Assembly (NCBI RefSeq): GCF_009391885.1
Contig: NZ_VZII01000044.1
Location: forward strand, 1-59,628
Source: Pseudomonas sp. MN1F
GTDB lineage: Bacteria; Pseudomonadota; Gammaproteobacteria; Pseudomonadales; Pseudomonadaceae
Direction: 5' to 3'
Length of the DNA: 59,628 nucleotides
The position numbers and the translations under genes were made by a program. The notes below the pieces were generated by a model, which was not told the origin of the DNA, made no database searches, and saw only the letters and a program-made list of their open reading frames with translations. Shown here piece by piece: positions 9,088-16,116 of this stretch. Each line of letters starts with the position of its first letter. Positions within the stretch are counted from its first letter, which is position 1.

Positions 9088-10131
9088 ATGACCGAATACA
9101 AGATTGCACTCGTTGGCTTTGGCGGCGTGAACCGTGCCCTGGCCCAACTGATCGCCGAACGCAATGCGCGCTGGCAGCAAGCGCTGGGCTTTGGCCTGAA
9201 GATTGTTGGCGTCACCGACCTGTTCCTGGGCTCGGTTATCGACCGGGATGGCCTGGACGCTACCATGCTGGCAGCCCTGCCAGCCAAGAAGGGGGCGCTG
9301 GCGCAGATCCCTCAGGGGTCGGCCGAGGCATTCAACGAGGCGGTGATCAAGCAATCGGGGGCCGACATCATTGCTGAGGCCACATTCACCAACCCCAAGG
9401 ACGGAGAGCCGGCGGCAACCTTCTGCCGCTGGGCGCTGGAAGCGGGCAAGCATGTGGTCACCACCAACAAGGGGCCCATTGCCTTGCATGCCCAGGCGCT
9501 CAAGGCCTTGGCCAAGGCTAACGGGGTGTCGTTCGAATACGAAGGTGCTGTGATGAGCGGTACGCCGGTGTTGCGCATGGCGCGCCAGACGTTGGCCGGC
9601 GCCGGCTTGGTGGGGTTCGAGGGCATTCTCAACGGTACTTCGAACTATGTTTTGACGCGTATGGAAGAGGGGCTTGGTTTTGCCGATGCCGTGGCCCAGG
9701 CTCAAGCGCTTGGTTACGCCGAGGCAGATCCGAGCGCCGATGTGGAGGGGCATGACGTGCGCCTGAAGGTGGTCATTCTCGCAAACGAGTTGCTCGGCGC
9801 CTGCCTGCAGGTAAGCGATGTCACCTGCAGCGGCATCAGCAACCTCGACAGTGTGGCGATCCAGCAAGCACAAGCGGCGGGCCAGCGTTGGAAGCTGATC
9901 GGTAGCGCCAGCCGTGAAACCGATGGTTCGGTACGTGCCAGCGTCGAAGCGCGCCTGTTAGCCGGCAATCACCCCTTGGCGGGTATTTCCGGCGCCACGA
10001 ATGCGGTGGCGTTCAACACCGAATTGCTGGGTGCGGTGACCGTGTCTGGCCCAGGTGCCGGGCGTGTCGAAACCGCATTTGCCCTGCTGTCGGATATCGT
10101 CGCCATTCACAACGCTGGCCGCTCGGTCTGA
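9088..10131 (+). CDS. Homoserine dehydrogenase, short form without ACT domain
   Basis: A 347-residue NAD(P)-dependent homoserine dehydrogenase that interconverts homoserine and L-aspartate-4-semialdehyde. The nucleotide-binding GFGGVN is at 10–15, TTNKGPIA carries the conserved lysine, and LNGTSNYVLTRM and YAEADPSADVEGHD carry the substrate-binding and catalytic acids; all key positions look intact. The C-terminal ACT domain of the biosynthetic Pseudomonas enzyme (about 430 residues) is missing, so feedback control by threonine is not expected. GGAAAGGA precedes the ATG. It is 12 bases from the aldehyde dehydrogenase gene. Pairing with that gene favours the direction homoserine to semialdehyde to aspartate (inference). 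Confidence 0.88.
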   Translation: MTEYKIALVGFGGVNRALAQLIAERNARWQQALGFGLKIVGVTDLFLGSVIDRDGLDATMLAALPAKKGALAQIPQGSAEAFNEAVIKQSGADIIAEATFTNPKDGEPAATFCRWALEAGKHVVTTNKGPIALHAQALKALAKANGVSFEYEGAVMSGTPVLRMARQTLAGAGLVGFEGILNGTSNYVLTRMEEGLGFADAVAQAQALGYAEADPSADVEGHDVRLKVVILANELLGACLQVSDVTCSGISNLDSVAIQQAQAAGQRWKLIGSASRETDGSVRASVEARLLAGNHPLAGISGATNAVAFNTELLGAVTVSGPGAGRVETAFALLSDIVAIHNAGRSV

Positions 10132-10143
10132 GGAGCAACGTTC

Positions 10144-11562
10144 ATGAGCCTGACTTCCGTGTCGCGGTTAGCGATTGAGCAACCCGCCCTGATCGATGTA
10201 TTCAGCCCCTTCGACGGCAGCCTGGTGGGCAGCGTCGCCAACCTGCCTGCCGACGCTGTGCCAGGCCTGCTGGTCCGCGCCCGCCAGGGGGTGCACGCGT
10301 GTGCCGCGTTGCCCCGGCATCGACGCGCCAGCATTCTGGAGCAGGCCGCGCGCTTCATCGAGCGTGACGCTGCAGATTTTGCCGGTTTGATTGTCGATGA
10401 AGCCGGCAAGACCCTGCGTCAAGCCGAGAAGGAGGTAAAACGCTGCATCAACACGCTCAAGCTGTCTGCCGAGGAAGCGCGGCGCAACGCTGGCGAGGTG
10501 GTGCCTTTCGATGCTTATGAAGGTTCTGAATCGCGCCAGGGCTGGTTCACCCGCGAGCCGTTGGGGTTGATTCTGGCCATCACACCTTACAACGATCCGC
10601 TCAACCTGGTGGCGCACAAGCTCGGGCCAGCGATTGCGGGTGGCAATGCGGTCATCCTCAAGCCCTCGGAGCTGGCCCCGCTTTCTGCCTTGAAGCTCGT
10701 GCAGTATCTGGTCGATGCCGGGTTGCCGGAAACCGTCGTCACCGTCGCCACGGGCGGTGCCGAACTGGGCAAGGCGCTGGTGGCCGTGCGTGAAGTACGG
10801 ATGATTTCCTTCACAGGCGGCTTCGCCACGGGCGAACAGATAGCTTGCGGGGCTGGCTTGAAAAAGTTGGCCATGGACCTGGGGGGCAACGCCCCGGTGC
10901 TGGTACTCAAAGACTGCGACCTCGAAGCCACTGTCGAGTCTTGCGTGTCTGGCGCGTTCTGGGCAGCTGGGCAAAATTGCATTGGCACCCAGCGCATTCT
11001 GGTGGACGCATCGATCTATGAGGCGTTCCGCCAGCGTTTCGTTGCCTTGACCCAGGCGATGGTGGTCGGTGACCCAGGCCTGCGCGAAACCGACATGGGG
11101 CCGATGATCACCGAAGGCTCGGCCCGGCACATAGAAGAGCGCGTGAGCCAGGCTCTTCAAGGCGGTGCTCGCTTGCTCTGTGGCCATCGACGTCAGGGGG
11201 CTGTCTATTCGCCGACAGTGCTGGAAGGCGTTGACCCTGCCAGCCGGCTGTGGCGTGAAGAGGTATTCGCACCCGTCGTGATGCTGGCGCCCTTCGACAC
11301 TATCGAGCAGGCAATAGCGCTGGCCAACGCGCCGGACTACAGCTTGCATGCCGGTGTATTCACCCGCGACCTGTCGTTGGCGTTGAGCCTGGCGCGGCGA
11401 ATCGAGGCCGGGGGCGTGATGATCAATGACTCTTCCGACTACCGCTTCGATGCCATGCCTTTCGGTGGCTCCAAGTATGGGAGCCTTGGGCGCGAGGGCG
11501 TGAGGTTCGCTTACGAGGACATGACCCAGCCAAAAGTCGTTTGCCTCAACCAGCTGGGTTGA
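10144..11562 (+). CDS. NAD(P)-dependent aldehyde dehydrogenase
   Basis: The 472-residue ALDH-superfamily enzyme has the catalytic cysteine in GQNCIGTQRI (Cys279), the cofactor segment ITPYNDPLN and the late EEVFAPVV motif. The usual general-base glutamate in (M/L)ELGG is aspartate here: MDLGGNAP, Asp245. The gene follows homoserine dehydrogenase by 12 bases with GAGGAGC as ribosome-binding site, so aspartate semialdehyde is a natural substrate guess, giving aspartate. Related branches oxidise lactaldehyde, glyceraldehyde-phosphate or phosphonoacetaldehyde, so this remains inference. Confidence 0.87.
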   Translation: MSLTSVSRLAIEQPALIDVFSPFDGSLVGSVANLPADAVPGLLVRARQGVHACAALPRHRRASILEQAARFIERDAADFAGLIVDEAGKTLRQAEKEVKRCINTLKLSAEEARRNAGEVVPFDAYEGSESRQGWFTREPLGLILAITPYNDPLNLVAHKLGPAIAGGNAVILKPSELAPLSALKLVQYLVDAGLPETVVTVATGGAELGKALVAVREVRMISFTGGFATGEQIACGAGLKKLAMDLGGNAPVLVLKDCDLEATVESCVSGAFWAAGQNCIGTQRILVDASIYEAFRQRFVALTQAMVVGDPGLRETDMGPMITEGSARHIEERVSQALQGGARLLCGHRRQGAVYSPTVLEGVDPASRLWREEVFAPVVMLAPFDTIEQAIALANAPDYSLHAGVFTRDLSLALSLARRIEAGGVMINDSSDYRFDAMPFGGSKYGSLGREGVRFAYEDMTQPKVVCLNQLG

Positions 11563-11574
11563 AGGGGGAGTCTG

Positions 11575-11928
11575 ATGATTGAACGGTATGGGTCAGGCAC
11601 GCGGATGTCGCTGGCTGTCAGCTACAGGGGCCTGTTCGAAACGGCCGGCGTGGTCGCCGACGACCTGCAACAGGATGTGCAGGGGCAGTTGCGCCAGGCG
11701 CTGAGTACCATCGATGGGTTGATGGCTGAGGCCAGGGTGGCCAAGGACCAGTTGACCCGGGTTCAGTTGTGGATCGCAGACTATCGACATTTCGACCTGG
11801 TAAACGAGGTGTATGACCGCTGGTTGCAGGGGTGTGCCAAACCGGCACGGGCCTGCGTGGGGGCCGATCTGGGGCAGGGCTACCTGGTCGAGGTGCAGGT
11901 GTTTGCCGTGTGTGCCGACCGCCCGTGA
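11575..11928 (+). CDS. RidA-family enamine/imine deaminase
   Basis: A 117-residue protein of the RidA/YjgF/UK114 family, which hydrolyses reactive enamines and imines released by PLP enzymes. The conserved arginine is residue 92 in KPARACVGADL and the conserved glutamate is residue 106 in YLVEVQVF; both are needed for activity in characterised members. GGGGGAG stands just before ATG 11575, and the gene is 12 bases after the aldehyde dehydrogenase. In this cluster it would dispose of 2-aminocrotonate-like products of the γ-lyase-type or ThrC-like enzymes (inference). Confidence 0.88.
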   Translation: MIERYGSGTRMSLAVSYRGLFETAGVVADDLQQDVQGQLRQALSTIDGLMAEARVAKDQLTRVQLWIADYRHFDLVNEVYDRWLQGCAKPARACVGADLGQGYLVEVQVFAVCADRP

Positions 11929-11951
11929 CCGGCAGCGGCGGATGCGGCGGT

Positions 11952-12905
11952 TCAGCGCACCAGCCGCGGTACGGCACGTACATAGACGAGTTCGGCCACC
12001 AGCTCTGCCAATGTCTGGGTAAGCACAGCTGCTGCCGCCAACCCGCGCAGCTCTTCCGGCAACGCCAGCGCCAGTGGCAGCACCACCAGCGAATTCCGTG
12101 TCGCGGCGCTGAAGGTCACCGAGCGTGCCTCGGCCACCGGCAGGCGCAGCAACCGCGCCGAAACAAACCCGAGCACTGGCGCCAGCAGCATGAAGCTGAC
12201 GTACACCGGAATCACCGGCAACAGGCGATCAAAATCCTGTAGCACCACAGCAATCTGCGAGCCGATCACCGCCAGCAGTACCAGGGCCATCGCGGGCACC
12301 GGCATCCATGCCCAGGCGTCATTCCAGGCCGCGAACGCGCGGGAGCGGCGGGCACCGGCGCTGGTGAGCACGGCGAGGATCATCGGCAGCACGATCAGCA
12401 GCACGAAGGCCTCCACGAACGGGGCGATGCGCATGGTTACGCCGCTGTTGTCGCCGAGCATCAGCGCCAGGTACACCGGCAGCAGCAGCAATTGCACCAG
12501 CAACAGCACGGGCGTGGCGGCGAGGGTCAGGCGCGAGTCGCCTTTGCCGATGTGGGTGAACACCACCACGTAGTCAATGCACGGCGTAAGCAGCACCAGC
12601 AGAGCGCCGATGAGGATCGCCGGGTGCTCGGCCAAGCCACGGGTAAGGGCCCAAACCAGCAATGGCACGAGGATGAAGTTGGCGAGCAGCAGGGCTGCCA
12701 TGAAGCGGCGGTTGCCCAGGCCCTGGCGCAGGTCGAGGAAGGGGATCTGCAGGAACATCGCGTACATCAGGATGGCGATGGCAGGGGTGACCAGGGGTTG
12801 CAGGTGTTGCGCGGCGTCGCTGGCCAGTAGGCCGAAGACAATGGCGGCGAGTACTGCGGCGAAGTAGATCGGGATCTGCTGGGTTTCGAGTTGTTCTCGG
12901 GTCAA
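11952..12905 (-). CDS. Bile acid:sodium symporter / arsenic-resistance-like membrane transporter
   Basis: About 317 residues with some ten hydrophobic segments in the BASS/ArsB-Acr3 fold, including LLTPCIDYVVVFTHIGKGD and AATRNSLVVLPLALALP, which mark the central and second-repeat unwound regions. The frame is open to an ATG at 13040, but its first 45 residues look like non-coding sequence and run into the promoter of the opposite gene; TTG at 12905, with AGGA upstream, starts right before the first membrane span. The start is therefore uncertain. The substrate is unknown. It converges on the ridA-type gene with 23 bases between. Confidence 0.78.
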   Translation of the reverse strand: MTREQLETQQIPIYFAAVLAAIVFGLLASDAAQHLQPLVTPAIAILMYAMFLQIPFLDLRQGLGNRRFMAALLLANFILVPLLVWALTRGLAEHPAILIGALLVLLTPCIDYVVVFTHIGKGDSRLTLAATPVLLLVQLLLLPVYLALMLGDNSGVTMRIAPFVEAFVLLIVLPMILAVLTSAGARRSRAFAAWNDAWAWMPVPAMALVLLAVIGSQIAVVLQDFDRLLPVIPVYVSFMLLAPVLGFVSARLLRLPVAEARSVTFSAATRNSLVVLPLALALPEELRGLAAAAVLTQTLAELVAELVYVRAVPRLVR

Positions 12906-13019
12906 GGTTCGGGTCCTGCTGACTGATTTTGTGGCGCTCCAATGTTTACGGGGCACGCTTTCCTGAGGGTCCAGGTAGTGGCAGCGATAGTACACCGTTG
13001 CTCGACTTGCTGGTTTGTC

Positions 13020-13059
13020 AGGTTTATATTTGTCGACCATTCTTAGATTTCATAAACCT
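13020..13059. promoter_or_regulatory. Candidate operator: 8-base inverted repeat upstream of the Xre/ImmA gene
   Basis: AGGTTTAT at 13020–13027 is mirrored by ATAAACCT at 13052–13059, flanking AT-rich DNA. It lies 17 bases before the start of an Xre-type regulator, a usual place for autoregulation. Confidence 0.4.
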
Positions 13060-13075
13060 CAGGAGGAGGTCGGCG

Positions 13076-14143
13076 ATGATAGGCGAGCGGCTCAAACGCG
13101 CCCGCGCTGCTGCTGGGTTGTCGATGCAGGCGTTAGCTGATCAAGTTGGCGTGAGCGCCAACATGATCAAGAAATACGAGCATGGCCAGAGCATGCCAAG
13201 TTCTGGTGTGCTGGTGCGTTTGTGCAAGGCGCTGTCGGTGCGTGCCGAGTATTTCTTTCGCCCTGCCAAGGTCGAGCTGTCTGGTATCGAGTACCGCAAG
13301 CGTTCAACGACACCCAAGTCCACCTTGAAACGCATCGAGGCCGATGTACTGGATCAGGCTGAGCGTTGGCAGGAGCTGATCAACTTATGGCCGGAATATC
13401 CCGTGCGGCCATTCAGTGTGCCCGCCGGTATGCCTGAGCAGTTGGCTTCGCTGAAGGCAGTCGATGAACTGGCGGATCAGGTTCGGGAGGTATGGAGCCT
13501 CGGTTTAAGCCCGATACCAGACTTGATCGATGTGCTGGAGTCACATGGCATTCTGGTAATCATTACCCAGGTGGATGCCCAGGCGAAATTCGATGGCTTG
13601 CAAGCAAGTGTCGCCGGCCAGCCGGTAATTGTGGTTTCGGCAAACTGGCCGGGTGACCGACAGCGATTTACCCTGGCCCATGAGCTGGGGCACCTGCTGA
13701 TGCATGAGCGTTTGGCTGAAGGGCTAGATGAGGAAAAGGCTTGTAACCGTTTCGCTTCGGCATTGCTGGTGCCGGCCAGCGCCATGCGGCAGCATCTTGG
13801 CGATAAACGCCACATGCTGGAGGTGCGCGAGTTGTATCTGCTCAAGGCTGAATATGGCCTCAGCATGCAGGGATGCCTGTATCGCGCTGGGGACCTGGAA
13901 ATCATCCCGCACACCGTGCGTGAGCGGTTGTTCATGGTTTTCGTCAAGCAAGGCTGGCGCAAGCAGGAGCCTGGGAGCGCGTATCGGCAGGAGACCACAC
14001 GGTTGTTCCAGCAATTGGTCTACCGGGCATTGGGGGAAGGGATTCTCGGTGAGTCCAAGGCGGCCGAACTGCTGGGTATGACGGTTTATCAATTCCACCA
14101 GGCGCGCAAGCTGGAGTTGCTGGATGCAGCTACTCATCAGTGA
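13076..14143 (+). CDS. Xre-family HTH protein with ImmA/IrrE-type metallopeptidase domain
   Basis: The 355-residue protein has an N-terminal Xre helix-turn-helix (residues 1–60, ALADQVGVSANMIKKYEHGQ) and a C-terminal COG2856-type zinc peptidase domain with HELGH at 202–206 and a downstream helix carrying further ligands (NRFASALLVP). Proteins of this build act as antitoxins or stress-dependent repressor/proteases. The start is fixed by a near-perfect AGGAGGAGGT at 13061–13070. The 3' end overlaps the PIN-domain gene by 20 bases, so the two form a coupled operon resembling a toxin–antitoxin pair. The whole module lies between conserved core genes, as an acquired insertion would. Confidence 0.88.
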   Translation: MIGERLKRARAAAGLSMQALADQVGVSANMIKKYEHGQSMPSSGVLVRLCKALSVRAEYFFRPAKVELSGIEYRKRSTTPKSTLKRIEADVLDQAERWQELINLWPEYPVRPFSVPAGMPEQLASLKAVDELADQVREVWSLGLSPIPDLIDVLESHGILVIITQVDAQAKFDGLQASVAGQPVIVVSANWPGDRQRFTLAHELGHLLMHERLAEGLDEEKACNRFASALLVPASAMRQHLGDKRHMLEVRELYLLKAEYGLSMQGCLYRAGDLEIIPHTVRERLFMVFVKQGWRKQEPGSAYRQETTRLFQQLVYRALGEGILGESKAAELLGMTVYQFHQARKLELLDAATHQ

Positions 14144-14609
14144 TGCCAACATCCTGATCGACCTCGAAGAGGGTGAGTTACTGGCTCAGCTCTTCGCGCT
14201 GCCCTATCGCTTCACAATACCGGACATTCTCTACTTTGATGAACTTGAAGCGCAGCATGCTCATCTGCTGGGCATGGGGCTTGAGCTGGCAGAGTTGAAT
14301 CCTGCGACCATGGCGTATGCGTTTGAGCTGGTTGGTCGGGTGAGAGGGCCGAGTCGCAATGACTGCTTCGCGCTGGCGCTGGCAAAGCAGGAAAAATGCC
14401 CGCTGTTGTCCGGCGATGAGGCGCTTCGCAAAGCTGCCCAGAATGAAGCCGTTGAAGTGAAGGGGACGATCTGGGTGATTGAAGAGCTGATTCGATCGGG
14501 CGTAATCACTGCTCATCGGGCCCGCGAGGCATATGACCGGATGCGGGCCAATGCGCGTCGATTGCCCTGGGCTATCGCACATCAACGTCTGGATAAATTT
14601 TATAGATAG
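14124..14609 (+). CDS. PIN-domain protein, putative RNase toxin partner
   Basis: A 161-residue PIN-like protein starting MQLLISDANILIDLEEGE. Acidic residues fitting a PIN metal site are Asp7, an acid near residue 40, Asp80 in SRNDCFALALA and Asp98 in LLSGDEALR. PIN proteins are Mg2+-dependent RNases and commonly the toxin of type II modules. It overlaps the 3' end of the Xre/ImmA gene by 20 bases, so it has no ribosome-binding site of its own outside that gene. It converges on glyA with a terminator between. The toxin role is inference from domain and operon. Confidence 0.8.
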   Translation: MQLLISDANILIDLEEGELLAQLFALPYRFTIPDILYFDELEAQHAHLLGMGLELAELNPATMAYAFELVGRVRGPSRNDCFALALAKQEKCPLLSGDEALRKAAQNEAVEVKGTIWVIEELIRSGVITAHRAREAYDRMRANARRLPWAIAHQRLDKFYR

Positions 14610-14643
14610 TCCGGCATGCGCTTCAAATTATGCTTGAGAAACG

Positions 14644-14670
14644 AAAAAGCCCGGCACTAGGCCGGGCTTC
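14644..14670 (-). terminator. Rho-independent terminator of glyA
   Basis: Arms 14649–14655 and 14661–14667 pair around a 5-base loop; reading leftward the stem is followed by a run of five T. A near-copy of this element lies at 45401–45427. Confidence 0.85.
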
Positions 14671-14691
14671 TTCACATCAGGCTTACGCCAA

Positions 14692-15945
14692 TCAGTTGCC
14701 GTAAACCGGCAGCTTTTTGCAGATGGCCTTGACCTTCTCGCGCACGGCGTCGATCACCGCTTCGTTGTTCAGGTCAGCCAGGATGTCGCAGATCCAGCCG
14801 GCCAGTTCGCGGCACTCGGTTTCCTTGAAACCACGGGTGGTGACGGCTGGGGTGCCGAAACGCAGGCCCGAGGTGACGAACGGCGAACGTGGGTCGTTCG
14901 GTACCGAGTTCTTGTTGACGGTGATGAAGGCTTTGCCCAGGGCAGCGTCAGCATCTTTACCGGAGATTTCCTGCTTGATCAGCGACAGCAGGAACAGGTG
15001 GTTCTGGGTGCCGCCGGAAACGACGTCGAAACCACGCTCGATGAACACTTCGGCCATGGCCTGGGCGTTCTTCACCACCTGCTGCTGGTAAGCCTTGAAC
15101 TCAGGCTGCAGGGCTTCCTTGAAGCAGATGGCCTTGGCAGCGATCACGTGCTCCAGCGGGCCGCCTTGGGCGCCCGGGAAGACGGCGGAGTTCAGCTTCT
15201 TCTCGATGTCGGCGTTGGCACGGGCCAGGATCAGGCCGCCACGTGGACCGCGCAGGGTCTTGTGGGTGGTGGTGGTGACCACGTCGGCGAACGGCACAGG
15301 GTTCGGGTACACGCCAGCGGCAACCAGGCCGGCAACGTGGGCCATGTCGACGAACAGGTAGGCACCGACCTTGTCGGCGATGGCGCGGAAGCGGGCGAAG
15401 TCCAGGACCTGCGAGTAAGCCGAGAAGCCGGCAACGATCATCTTCGGCTTGTGCTCGACAGCCAGGCGCTCGACTTCGTCGTAGTCGATCAGGCCGTTGC
15501 CGTCGATGCCGTACTGGATGGCGTTGTACAGCTTGCCCGACGAGCTCACCGAAGCACCGTGGGTCAGGTGGCCACCGTGGGCCAGGCTCATGCCCAGGAT
15601 GGTGTCACCGGCCGACAGCAGGGCCAGGTAGACCGCGGCGTTGGCTTGCGAGCCAGCGTGCGGCTGGACGTTGGCGTAGTCGGCGCCGAACAGCTCTTTG
15701 GCACGGTCGATGGCCAGTTGCTCGACCACGTCGACGTACTCGCAGCCGCCGTAGTAGCGCTTGCCTGGGTAGCCTTCGGCGTACTTGTTGGTCAGGACCG
15801 AGCCCTGAGCTTCCATGACTGCCGGGCTGGTGTAGTTTTCCGAAGCGATCAGCTCGATATGCTCTTCCTGGCGCAGAGCTTCTTGCTGCATGGCTTCGAA
15901 GAGCTCGGCGTCGTACTTGGCAATGGTCAAATCACGGCTGAACAT
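14692..15945 (-). CDS. glyA: Serine hydroxymethyltransferase
   Basis: The 417-residue PLP enzyme converts serine and tetrahydrofolate to glycine and 5,10-methylene-THF in the cytoplasm. The PLP lysine is Lys229 in TTTHKTLRGPRGG, and IELIASENYTS, GYPGKRYYGG and SAYSQVLDFARF are family hallmarks. An ATG 12 bases further upstream is in frame, but MFSRDLTIAKYD with GAGGA before it is the normal start. Pseudomonas carry more than one glyA; this copy sits next to morA as it does in P. aeruginosa (from memory). It is followed by a clear terminator. Confidence 0.96.
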   Translation of the reverse strand: MFSRDLTIAKYDAELFEAMQQEALRQEEHIELIASENYTSPAVMEAQGSVLTNKYAEGYPGKRYYGGCEYVDVVEQLAIDRAKELFGADYANVQPHAGSQANAAVYLALLSAGDTILGMSLAHGGHLTHGASVSSSGKLYNAIQYGIDGNGLIDYDEVERLAVEHKPKMIVAGFSAYSQVLDFARFRAIADKVGAYLFVDMAHVAGLVAAGVYPNPVPFADVVTTTTHKTLRGPRGGLILARANADIEKKLNSAVFPGAQGGPLEHVIAAKAICFKEALQPEFKAYQQQVVKNAQAMAEVFIERGFDVVSGGTQNHLFLLSLIKQEISGKDADAALGKAFITVNKNSVPNDPRSPFVTSGLRFGTPAVTTRGFKETECRELAGWICDILADLNNEAVIDAVREKVKAICKKLPVYGN

Positions 15946-16116
15946 GGCGGTCCTCAAGGATCGGGGTAATTTGGGGGGGCATTCTAACCGATTGATCCGC
16001 GCCTGGCATATGAAGTGGCATCAAGTCGCGGACCAATGGGGCTCATGTTGCATCCCGCGCCGTGTCTGGGCTGGCTGGGGATTGGAGTTGACTCGAAAGT
16101 CCGCTTTTGCGGGCGC

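Noticed and set aside
12906..13040. N-terminal 45-residue extension of the BASS-type transporter
   Set aside because: The residues look non-coding, have no hydrophobic pattern and overlap the control region of the divergent Xre gene.
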